DNA of 30,842 nucleotides, taken from assembly GCA_000934455.1 (NCBI GenBank), contig KN882209.1, positions 156,671 through 187,512 of the forward strand, written 5' to 3'. Positions within the stretch are counted from its first letter, which is position 1. Each line of letters opens with the position of its first letter. The notes beneath the pieces were generated by a model that ran no database searches, was not told the origin of the DNA, and saw only the letters and a list, made by a program, of their open reading frames with translations. Both the position numbers and the translations under genes were made by a program. This DNA comes from Apostichopus parvimensis. Taxonomy: Eukaryota > Echinodermata > Holothuroidea > Aspidochirotida > Stichopodidae. Positions 21,551 through 30,408 of the stretch are shown piece by piece.

Positions 21551-22834
21551 CAGAGAGGTCATGCTTACCTCGCTGGATTGCAATCCCATTGTTGCTGTGT
21601 GTAGTGCCTTTTCCAGTGAGGGTTTCCTCTCCAAAATCAATATTATCCCAGACAAAAGTCAAAAATTCACCAGGGACAATAGTAGCTGGGAGTGCATCCG
21701 TATGGTCAAGATGTTGTTGAGCTAAGGCTGTGTCATGTTCAAGCACCACAGAATGGGAGGAACAGTGACCTAGTCCATTCAACAGTCCTATCAGTTGAGC
21801 TGATCCAGTAATATGACGAACAGCCACACCAAGGGAAAGATACTTTGGCGTCATTTTCTTCCCTTTGAAAGCAAGTTGCATTACATCTTGAGCCACAGAA
21901 AGTAATTTATGATGAACAGAGTCTTCAACTTTTACTTTGCTAGTGATGACTGGTTCTTCGGAAGCACCAACGACCCAAGCTAAGAAGTTGTAAAGCTTAG
22001 TTGGAACAATACGTTCAGCATTAGCAAAATTTAAAGCAGCTGCTGTTGGTGGCCATTCCATAGGCTCGAAGTGATGCTGTGTGACTGAACTTTTCAAATT
22101 CTGGGCAGACATATACAGGTCCCTAATCGATGTTGGTGATGGATTCTTCACAGAGGGTATAATGTCATCAGCAGTGTCACTGGTTGAAGATTCAGATGAA
22201 TTGTCGTCAAATGGAAGATCTTCTACAACATCAGCAGTTGTTAAGTTGTCACTGTAGACTAAACAACTTAGATTCTTCCTTGAAAGCCTCAGGAAGACAA
22301 GCTGGGGATATGATCCCTTCAGCCGGTGTTGAAGAGAATATGTCCTATAATTTGCAGCATCTAGATTTTCAAATTTTTGGACATAACCTTTGAAGATTTG
22401 CAACAATTTGGTAAGTCTAAATATCTCCGCATTCTTCACAATTCTTTCTTCGACAATATCATGGCAAAAAATTTCGTAGGCTTTTTGGTATTGTTTTATA
22501 CCAAGCAAGCCATCCTGCTTCTTTTGTGTAGAAAGGACTCTCACATACTGCTGATAACAAGTCTTATGGTACTTTGCCTCAAGTGCCACCAGATCTTGAT
22601 CTCTGATATGAAGCAATAGCTTGTCATCATCCCTGATTTGTGCCGCTGTCTGCAGGGACCCAGCTGTAATCGTCTGGCACTCTACTAGCCTTTCTTTACT
22701 GCGCTTCTTCGTTAGAGAGTTAGTTACATAACTGACCTTCTGACATATTATGCATACTGCAGGCAGAATGTGGCCACTGTGTAGTGTGTGGACTAATCTC
22801 AGCAGCTTTGGGGCAGGTCCTTGATCCATTGATT
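21522..22834 (-). CDS. Transposon gene exon 3, first open segment (second Cys/His module)
   Basis: Acceptor caacag|aa, then in frame to an ATG at 22829 and on for 435 residues to a stop at 21522. Residues counted from that ATG: C26-x2-C29 and H88-x2-C91 (VALEAKYHKTCYQQY) form the second zinc-binding-like module, followed by a Ser/Asp-rich linker around residues 205-225. The last residues before the stop follow the frame break and are probably not native. Confidence 0.82.
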
Positions 22835-23416
22835 CTGTTGACAGAGCAGATGAAGATTTATTTTATTATGTATTTGTGATACACAAATGGGCTTCTTTAC
22901 TTCACCTCAAGTAATTAAAAGTTGCTTTCAATTACTTCAATGTTGCATAGCTGATAGATAGTTTAAAGTGATATATGCAACATTACAATAAATTTCCACA
23001 TTAATAAAAACAGTGACTGATAAAGCTCAAATAAAATATGCTAACTTATGCTGCATACCATGAGTTTTGCAAAATGAGTATTCTACATTAATTTTTTACT
23101 TTACCATTCAAATTATTTCCTCCCTCCTCCTCCCTCCCTTATTTACTTTTCAACAGAACATGTACCTGAATTTCCATTGAAACACATTTAAGTAGCAAGA
23201 CAGTATGCATGTCTGTTTACTTACCAAACCATGTTGTCGTTTTTTGGAAAGATATGTTTCACACATGGAAAGGGACTACAAGCAGTTACAGTATGTATGT
23301 TAAAAGAGCAACGGCTTGCATCATTACAGTATCATAAGTTTGTTTATACTTATAGGCCTATATTCCAACACGTACATAATTGCACTCTATTTGAAGGCAA
23401 CAGATGGAAATCTTAC

Positions 23417-23479
23417 CTGATTGATCATTGTGTGAGAAGTCTCTCAAATCTGCAGTATCAGTTTGAGCTGGTAAATCCT
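23417..23479 (-). CDS. Transposon gene exon 2, 63-bp linker
   Basis: Acceptor cttgcag|ag, donor tcag|gtaaga on the - strand. The length is divisible by three and phase 1-1, so it reads through between exons 1 and 3. It encodes an acidic linker (DLPAQTDTADLRDFSHNDQ). Because exon 1 also joins exon 3 in frame without it, skipping would be harmless. Confidence 0.7.
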
Positions 23480-23649
23480 CTGCAAGACAGAAAATAAAGA
23501 AAGAGATTTGAACAACAGTTTCGTTGAATTGAGCCTAGGATGATGATAATATATATACTTTGTGAGGCCTGTATCCAAGAGACGAGTTGTAACTGTTCAG
23601 TTGGTTTAACTCGCATTAGTTCAAAAATAATATAAACAAGGGGTACTAA

Positions 23650-23883
23650 TTTAGAATCCGTACCATTCGACTAACCCCTAACCCTATTCCCTACTTCCTA
23701 ACCCTAATTCCTAACCTAACCCTCACTAACCTAACCTAACTTCCTAACCCTAATTCACGCGACGCACCTATTCACTGACTATTATTCTATTGATTTGGAG
23801 GCCGCTATTGACAGCCGGATTATACAGTTGTTATTCTGCTGATTCGAAGAAAGCTTTCCCATTCATATGGTACGGATTCTAAA
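23650..23883. mobile_element. Nested inverted-repeat element with telomere-like CCTAA motifs
   Basis: Perfect 17-bp inverted repeats TTTAGAATCCGTACCAT at 23650-23666 and 23867-23883. Between them, about 23668-23755 is packed with CCCTAA, CCTAA and ACCTAACCTAA motifs in varying registers, interrupted by CCCTACTTCC-type spacers. No coding capacity. No clear target duplication was seen. It sits in intron 1 of the transposon gene. Confidence 0.7.
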
Positions 23884-24185
23884 GTTAGGCCCAACGTTTT
23901 ACCAGCAACAGCAACCCTCTTCGTTCCTGTGACAAATTGTACACAGAACGTACATTCAGCCAACCATTTTGTTTCAGCATAGCCTGGGCTATTGAATAAC
24001 AGTTTAGTCAACGTTAGAACTTAGCTAGAGCTGTGTACATTTTTTTACCGCGTAGGCCTAGGCTAGTTGAGAACGACTGTGGTTACTGTAACTGTACGAA
24101 CTCGAATGATACAGTTTCCAGTCGAATAGAGCATTCATTTTCAATGTAATATTTCAAGAATACTTTAATACGGCAAACAACTCAC

Positions 24186-24501
24186 CATCTGATTGTGTAA
24201 GTTTCGATTTAGCCCTGGAGATTTTGGATACGTCGGTAAACTTCATGTAACATTGCCGATGATACCCGCACGTTGTTGTGTCCAACGTCAAGTTGAGGTC
24301 TGCATTGTCAGACAAAATAGTATTGGCAAAATCCCCTATTTCTCCACCTAAAGCCTTCCATTCCTTGGCACATCTGATTACTTTAGCTTTGGAGATATTA
24401 GTAAATGCAGTCACTTTCCCTGAGGCTGTCTTTGAAACATGGATAACGCATTCTAATTTCACTTTCATTCGACAGGCCGCATTTTCACTAGTTGACGCCA
24501 T
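24186..24501 (-). CDS. Transposon gene exon 1, first Cys/His module
   Basis: 105 codons plus one base. The start ATG is at 24501-24499; a longer frame begins at a TTG and is not credible for a eukaryote. Residues C18-x2-H21 and H81-x2-C84 (in GYHRQCYMKFT) are spaced like the zinc-binding module at the N-terminus of related proteins. The donor is gatg|gtgagt, phase 1. It lies inside the transposon's right end, so promoter and exon move together. Confidence 0.82.
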
Positions 24502-24557
24502 GTTCAAATGTTGCCAGATGTTAAAAAGTATTGCGCAAGCCTGTAGACGCGATTGTG

Positions 24558-24600
24558 ATTGGTTACTCGTGACATCATACGCTGTATTTTCACCTTATAA
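24558..24600 (-). promoter_or_regulatory. Candidate promoter elements of the transposon gene
   Basis: Upstream of the ATG at 24501: TTATAA (24595-24600), a CRE-like TGACATCA (24570-24577, one base from TGACGTCA) and CCAAT on the - strand (24558-24562). The order is unusual, with the TATA-like box furthest upstream. Only 50 bp separates this cluster from the right terminal repeat. Motif matches only. Confidence 0.3.
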
Positions 24601-24650
24601 ACTCTCTCAAATTTGATTAAAATGGAAACGGTTATTAATAACAACTGCAA

Positions 24651-24785
24651 AAATGTGCACGTTAGACAACTGGGAACAATCGATAATGGTGATTTCATAT
24701 TATTTTCATAATTGTAATGGCATTTGTTGGTAGTCCTCTCTCTGTTGCAACGAACTTAAACGATTTTGGACTTCGGCCCACGGTC
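24651..24785 (-). repeat. Right terminal inverted repeat of the Academ-like element
   Basis: Partner of 17155-17298 in inverted orientation. A short candidate promoter region and the first exon follow inward. Confidence 0.7.
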
Positions 24786-25193
24786 TAAATGGTACAGCAG
24801 CTGATATTAAAATGGAAAGGTAATATTAACATGTTGGAGGAGATGCAGTTGTACTTGTATGTTGTGATTTCATATTGATAGTAATTCTGCTGAAGATAAA
24901 AGTTAAGGCCGAAGCAACATAAGGAAATAACAGATGTATGTTCAACAAGCATTAGTGGATTTAAGCCTAGCAATGTTCCTATGGCATATTACCATCACAG
25001 CATTTTCATCATTCCAAAGTCTAATCTCTTCACAACAACTGGTTATAACCGAAAACAACAGATAAGTTGAATGTGATCCCTCTCTGACATCACAGCAAAA
25101 CAGTAGGGGAATGGTGCTATATAGGGAATGTACTATATGTAAACTTAAACCAAGTTTCTTGTATGTACATTCTAAGATGACAAACACACATAT

Positions 25194-25339
25194 AAATATG
25201 ACAATGACCTGACTAACCCATATTAATTTTAAAGGCAATGCTGACAGTCTTCCAAATATCATAAACAATACAACATGATTCCATTACAGCAGACAAGAAA
25301 AAATGCTTTTCTTCAAATATGACAATGACCTGACTAACC
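25194..25339. repeat. 25-bp direct repeat spanning a splice donor
   Basis: 25194-25218 and 25315-25339 are identical over 25 bp. The second copy covers the - strand donor (gttagt) of the sushi exon and the first bases of its intron; the first copy lies 121 bp further into the intron. Confidence 0.85.
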
Positions 25340-25530
25340 TGTGCAAAAGGCATTTTCATAAGTCCATACTCCATAAAGACACACTGCAGTCATGTTGCCA
25401 TTGAAATCCCATCCTTCAGGACAGTCATACATGATTTCAGTTCCATTTGCATACATCTCTCCTCCTTCTGAAAAGTCAGGACTATGGGATACCAATGGAT
25501 CTTCGAGCAATGGTTCATCACATGGTGAAG
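25339..25530 (-). CDS. Sushi domain exon, third in transcript order
   Basis: Encodes SPCDEPLLEDP...NGTEIMYDCPEGWDF, AVCLYGVWTYENAFC. Donor cacag|gttagt; the gene should continue at lower coordinates, but no further exon was recognised before the transposon. Confidence 0.88.
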
Positions 25531-28500
25531 CTTTGTTGAGGAACAAAAAGTTCTTGTATATTTATTATTGTATGGAATGTTGAAATTTACTAAGTATTAA
25601 GTAAAGAATATTACATAAATAAAGGAAAACATTTGAGGGAAGAATAAATTTCCCTTGAAACATTTTTGAGAAACAACTAGCATTTAGGTATTCAAATTTT
25701 TCAACCAATGTTTACAGTCTTTGAAGTTAAAACCAGAAATGCATAAATGGATGTAGGATTGGATGCCGTAATTAGCTGCAAGTTTTAAGAATCTCATATC
25801 AGAAGGTTGTCTCCTTGTTATATTGTACTTTACCACAGGTTGTTCTCTAATTCACTGACATTAAAGGACCATTGTACCATTATCTAGAACATTATGATGA
25901 TATAGTACAAATTTCTTTCACATAGTGACTTGTACCATGTGTTCATCATACCTCCTGCACCATGAAAGAAAATCAGTAAATGCTATTAGTGAATTTTAAA
26001 AGATATTAATCCAATCTTAGATATTGCTGTTTATCATAAGTCCTTTTGCATCACCTATACGGCTCTGGCATCACCAACAGAACACTGCCACCTATTTTCA
26101 TCCAGGTTTGCAGATTTAAACCCAGAAATGGAAACATCTAAAAGGATTTCAGACTTCACCTCGAATGACCTTTGACCTCTAACAAGTACCTCTAGTACGT
26201 ACTTTACTAAATCCTAATGCAGAAAATTAAAAGCTTGCCATAAAGTTACAGAGTTCAAACATGAAAATGTACAGTTATGAAATAATCAAAGACATAGAAA
26301 TATGTAGAGAGTATGGTGGCACATAAATCATGTTAGCTTTGACTTTCAATGACGTCCGTGTTGGTGTGAGGATACTTGTCAGTAAAAGAAGTATCAAAGT
26401 ACTTAACTATCATGCCAATATCTGGCAGAGTTGTTACAGTTTGCTTGCTTTTCAGGTTGAATGGAGTCACTGACAGGTATATTCTTAAATCAAGTCGGTA
26501 CAATTACATCTAAGTGGTAAAATTACACAAACGTCTTAGAGTCACTTGAATTTGGAGATGAGGTGCCTCGAATCTATACTCCTTACAAGGCAAAATACTC
26601 TAGAACTCAAGTCCAGACTCTGACTGAAGCCCATTCAGACACGGCCGTGAAGGACCAGAACTTGGTTTCAAGACTCGGTTGTGAAGGACTTGGACTCGGA
26701 TAGTTAGGGCTTAAATCAAGACCAACCATTCAACTGAAAATGTTAGCCTCTTTGATAGTTTCCACAAATTAGATGGAATACGTCAAATCTTTTACACTGA
26801 AGATTTCCATCTTTAGATGAAAACCAAATAATTTTTTTCGATTTCCATAAGAAGATTCTGCTTTGGTATGTTGCTGTAGACCACTGGTGGCTAAAGTGTG
26901 GCCAGGATGCAAAGTGTAATGTGACCCTCAAGGTTTACAATCCATGTCAATGAGTCTCTCATATATGTCTCTGCAGAGAGGTACAATATTAGAGTAATGC
27001 TTTGCTCCGACCCTACATTAATTGACCTATAGTACATTAAAGACAGAGTGTATATTCAAGTTTTGATTTTTAACTACTTACAAACTACTACCTTTTGTTG
27101 CATTAAAAGGGTCAGATGCACAGTGTGGATTTGTCCCCGGTAAATCTACTGTTGATGCAATTTTCCGTGTTAAAGGCCTGGCACAAGCTTACCTTGCAGT
27201 CAAACAACCCTTACATCTTATTTTTGTTGACTTTCGCAAAGCATTTGACCAAGCTTTTTGAGATGCTATGTAGGCTTGGTATGGCAGAGGATTTAGTCCG
27301 GATCATTGTGAATCTCTACAGTGACGCACACGGTACCATCTCCTGGAAGGGTCATACTTCTGCTCCATTTCCAACGCCAGCCGGTGTACGACAGGGATGC
27401 CCAATTTCGCCATCTCTTTTCAACATATACACAGAGTACATAATGCGTGAATGGGACGAACGCACCAATCATCTGCCTGCCCCAATTGTTGACGGTCTTG
27501 CCTCAAAGGAACAACGCTATGCAGACGATCTAGTCTTGATGGCACTCTCTGCTGCTGATGCTGAAGCAATGTTGAATATCTTAGGAGACATTGCTGATGG
27601 CTATGGCTTGGTGATTCATCCGGACAAGACAGAATACATGATTAATCAAACTTCTATGAGTGTTGATACCATCTACTATAGGGGCAACCCTCTGAAGCGT
27701 ACATCTGAGTTTAAATACCTTGGCACCTACATCACCTACAATCTCAACGATAGTCGTGAGATCCGTGCTCGTATAGCCATGACAAAGGCTACTCTCAACA
27801 ATTGTGCATATTTGAAGTCGAATCGTATCTCTATGGATGTTAAACTCCACCTGACCAGAGCTCTGGTTGCAGCTCGTCTTACTTACGGTTGTAGCACCTG
27901 GACCATAAAAGCGGCTGACATGAATCGCCTTGACGCTTTAGGTAGAGAAATTTGGCGACGTTTGCTTGATCTCAAATGGAAAGACCATGTGTCGAATGAT
28001 GAACTAAACACGAAGATCGTGGGGCGATGGCTGTTCTCTTCTGAAACTGTTCTTCAACATAACGCAAAATGGTTCGGACATGCAGTACGTTGTGGAGGCC
28101 TTACATGTGCTGTACTCTGTGGGCTACCCTGTGGTTACAAACGTAAGCCAGGCCGACCGCATTTACGATGGATTGACAATTTAACCAATTGGTCCGGCCG
28201 TTCTGCAGCCCAGCTACTCGAAGACGGCAGGCACCGGATTAACATTAAAAAAGGTTACAAACCTAAGATTGTTTACAATCTTCGGGGAGGTCAACGGGCC
28301 AATTTGGCTTATGACTATTGATTGATTGATTACAAACTGATCTACCTGCTTTTTTTTTTCCTTGGCTTTTTCTATGATTGGGATAGGGGGGAGAGGACTG
28401 ATGGGGGTTTGCAGTTGGGACAGTTTATTTTATTAAAGCATACTTCATGTCACAAAGATGTGTTTTGCAACCTATTGCTATGCCCAAAAGTGAAGTTAGC

Positions 28501-30408
28501 AGATGTGGTTGGAGTTATCAGTTTTATAATATAATCTATGGACTAAAGGAGAATCCACATACTAAGTATGAAATTCATCCAAATTTTGCTTTGCATTTGA
28601 AGTTATCGTGCCTAAAAGGCTCTTGTGACCTCCAATGACCTTTGACCTTCAGAGAAAATCATAGCACTGTTATACAAGCTTAGGGTAATCCATATACCAA
28701 GTATTAAATTGAAGTTTATTATGTTTACAATGATTTCAGACTTCTAGTGACAAATGACCTTTGACCTTTACAGAAATAAATACTGATTGTTAAATCGTTA
28801 TGTTGGATCCATATGCCAAGTTAAACCCTGATGTATTTTTTGGGTTACGGAGTGTACAAAACAAGGCATCACACACACACCAAATTATTTGTGAATGGTG
28901 TAAACGAATAACAAAGTAAATTTGCTTGGCTATAGATTTTGTATTGTCAATTGACTCAAGTGACCATACACGAAAATAAATAATTCAAAAGGGTATGCTA
29001 GCCTATCAATTGAGGTACTCAACACATATAGTCGGTCTGCACACAGAGGAATGAGTAACACGAACAGCTCCATTCGATGCCATATGTGGACGTTTGATGG
29101 ATTACGTGACTATGTGTATTCTTCAGCATTACCACTCAATCAATCTAGCAAAGTTTACCTACTGTAGGAGTCAAAGCTCTGTTACATATTTTGTATTCAA
29201 TGGGAATGGAAGGTGCAGGAATAAATGCACATAATTGGTAAAGGGGCTGTCAGCCAATCTATACAATGGAAAAATAATGTTGACTTCTTTTTAGCCTTGA
29301 ATTCTCTGCAATAAGGATGATATTATGTTATATTGTTGATATTATGTGCAATTGTTGTTAATAGCAGCACAACTTGCAACATTCAGTTTCAGTTTATTCC
29401 AGTGTTAGCTCAAGCAATTTAGTCCATAGGAAGCATAGCAGTACAACTTTACGAAGGAAATATGACCAATATTTTAAAGGAAATATAAACAATACACAAA
29501 CATTTAGAAATGAGGTCATATTAAGTAGAAAGAAAACAATTATAAGAGAAACATAAAAAAGACAAACTTAAAAATATTTGTCACTTGTTAATTCTCAAAC
29601 AATCAGCGTTAGGATTTGGGAAAGCTAGCTCTTTTGAGAAGTGACAAGCATATATGTCACTGATAAAAGTCAGGATGTGATCTGAGATTTTTTGTTTACT
29701 TGTCAGTGTGTGTTGTTCTTTGAATTTGCCAGAATATGCAAGCAGTTTCAAGACTCTGGGTCAATAGCTAAATTCTTGCATTCGAGGATACAGAATCCTG
29801 GCTTAGTAACATTGCAGCTGGCTACAAAAGTTAAGCATTTTAAGCCTGAAGAACCTAAAAGTCTCAGGAGGAACAAGACTGAAATACAAGAGAAAGACAT
29901 GCTTACCTTCACAAGACGGTTCGACTTCCAACGTCCAATTGCCAAACTGACACACTGCAGATGAATCGCCAACCAATGTATACCCATCAGAGCATGAGTA
30001 GACAACTTCGGTGCCGTTGGGATAGGGACTTGACCCGACCGGATCTCGCCCAACCGTGTCACCTGCTGGAGCATCCTCATTGCATGGTGAAGCTTATAGA
30101 ATATAATGAGAGAAAGAATTGTTTTTAGGTGGATTGAGTCATCAGTCATAACATCAAAAGTGGAAAACATGAAAATTAGTCAAATTGGGATAGGAACAAT
30201 TGTTAAATAAATATGGTATTACCTGCACAAGATGGGACTGCATCCAAAGTCCAGTTTCCATATGTACATACTGCAGTTGTGTCTCCAGCCAAGTCATATC
30301 CATCAGGACATGAGTAAGCAACTTGGGTTCCATTTTCAAAGGGACCTGAGCTACTGGGCTCTCTCAACACCATTTCACCAGCTGGTGCTTGATCAGCACA
30401 TTGTGAAG
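25339..30408 (-). CDS. Sushi/CCP-repeat protein gene, three internal exons
   Basis: Transcript order: 30408-30223 (62 aa), 30092-29907 (62 aa), 25530-25339 (64 aa). Each exon is one complete complement-control-protein (sushi) domain with four cysteines in the expected order and a Trp between the last two (GNWTLD, GNWTLE, GVWTYE). All are phase 1-1, so domains can be added or skipped freely, as is normal in this family. Each begins at an aag|cttca-type acceptor. Such domains are extracellular binding modules in complement regulators, adhesion proteins and receptors. The start, signal peptide and other domains lie outside the window, so the protein cannot be named. Confidence 0.88.
25531..27077. 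other. Intron of the sushi gene, left part
   Basis: AT-rich. A perfect DR1 motif (TGACCTTTGACCT, 26166-26178) lies in sequence similar to the tandem repeat at 28548-28790. No exon recognised. Confidence 0.55.
27087..28329 (+). mobile_element. 5'-truncated, frameshifted non-LTR retrotransposon
   Basis: Reverse-transcriptase fragment. The first part (27115 to about 27255) reads in one frame with QCGFVPGKSTVDAIF and FVDFRKAFD; the rest (about 27250-28321) reads in the next frame with LFEMLCRLG, GVRQGCPISPSLFNIYTE, QRYADDLVLMA and, near the C-terminus, KPGRPHLRWIDN. The active-site YADD is intact, but the frame is broken just after the first catalytic Asp and the whole 5' half (endonuclease) is missing. 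It ends at TGA and runs straight into a (TTGA)n tail. A possible 9-bp target duplication, TTACAAACT, lies at 27078-27086 and 28330-28338. Defective copy, opposite strand to the sushi gene. Confidence 0.85.
27116..28321 (+). pseudogene. Reverse transcriptase fragment
   Basis: 401 open codons; about the first 45 are out of the original frame. GVRQGCPISPS is near residues 90-100 and YADD near 135-138, followed by the thumb-like region and a GRP-x-LRWID C-terminal motif seen in many animal non-LTR elements. The clade was not assigned; RTE-like or related is a guess. Confidence 0.8.
28548..28790 (+). repeat. About 120-bp tandem repeat with DR1 motifs
   Basis: Two diverged units and the start of a third. 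Each has ATCCAYATRCYAAGT near its beginning (28553, 28688, 28809) and TGACCTTTGACCT near its end (28636-28648, 28755-28767). A related stretch lies near 26140-26180. Confidence 0.6.
28830..29906. other. Intron of the sushi gene, right part
   Basis: AT-rich with no recognised exon, RNA or transposon signature. Short open frames only. Confidence 0.55.
29907..30092 (-). CDS. Sushi domain exon, second in transcript order
   Basis: Encodes SPCNEDAPAGDTVGRDP, NGTEVVYSCSDGYTLVGDSS, AVCQFGNWTLEVEPSC. Donor gaag|gtaagc. It shares the APAG start and the length of the exon at 30223-30408, so the two probably arose by exon duplication. Confidence 0.92.
30223..30408 (-). CDS. Sushi domain exon, first in transcript order
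   Basis: Encodes SQCADQAPAGEMVLREP, NGTQVAYSCPDGYDLAGDTT, AVCTYGNWTLDAVPSC. Donor gcag|gtaata; the intron to the next exon is only 130 bp. Confidence 0.92.

Larger units (their letters stand above)
22835..24185 (-). other. Introns 1 and 2 of the transposon gene
   Basis: Intron 1 is 23480-24185 (contains the element at 23650-23883); intron 2 is 22835-23416. Both have canonical GT-AG borders. A further exon-like frame with splice-like edges near 23230-23285 was seen but is not needed for the phases. Confidence 0.6.
18585..24501 (-). pseudogene. Three-exon transposon gene: two Cys/His modules, RNase H-like transposase, XPG-like nuclease, CXC cluster; two frameshifts
   Basis: Exons in transcript order: 24501-24186, 23479-23417, 22834-18585. 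The phases fit exactly (1-1, 1-1), giving roughly 1,540 residues if the two frame breaks are ignored. Exon 1 starts at an ATG in strong context (A at -3, G at +4). Order of parts: CxxH...HxxC module; acidic linker; CxxC...HxxC module; a transposase-like core with conserved-looking SIPTWTGYN, MDEATYAKA, GEFH, FGDAGLRDLL, HYNRSVRTHKL and DQTIEQ; an XPG/FEN1-like nuclease; a nine-cysteine CXC cluster; an acidic tail. One break near 21522-21559 behaves as a net one-base loss and one near 19252-19280 as a one-base gain. These mean decay or sequence error. Similar multi-copy proteins, mostly unnamed, occur in cnidarians and other aquatic animals, from memory. Confidence 0.8.
17155..24785 (-). mobile_element. 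Autonomous-type DNA transposon, Academ-like, with long diverged terminal inverted repeats
   Basis: The left end (17155-17298) and the reverse complement of the right end (24651-24785) align along their whole length. Shared blocks in order are CCGTGGGCCGAAGT, TTCGTTGCAA, TTGTTCCCA and GCACATT, with drift and small gaps between. Both ends are flanked by TA outside the repeat (17153-17154, 24786-24787). The only gene inside, on the - strand, begins 150 bp from the right repeat and ends 1.3 kb from the left one. Its DDE-like transposase plus XPG-type nuclease plus cysteine cluster recalls what I remember of the AcademX lineage. Academ elements are usually described with 3-4 bp target duplications, so the TA assignment is a mismatch. 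It lies between the 3' SCCPDH exons and the sushi gene. The left interior (17299-18584) has no gene. Confidence 0.72.

Noticed and set aside
21459..21570. A GT-AG intron that would remove the first frame break in the transposon gene
   Set aside because: A gtaag donor near 21569 and a cacag acceptor near 21459 exist, but splicing them does not restore frame, and it would remove the conserved-looking PTWTGYN stretch.
23230..23285. Extra exon of the transposon gene with a gtaagt-like donor
   Set aside because: Open and splice-flanked, but the exon 1-2-3 phases already fit without it and it shows no recognisable family residues.
14344..25530. One chimeric gene joining the sushi exons to the - strand SCCPDH exons
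   Set aside because: The sushi exons end in phase 1 while the 16597 exon starts in phase 0, so they cannot be spliced together directly.
29748..30170. 140-residue open frame on the - strand
   Set aside because: Out-of-frame reading across a sushi exon and its intron; the real exon is 29907-30092 in another frame.
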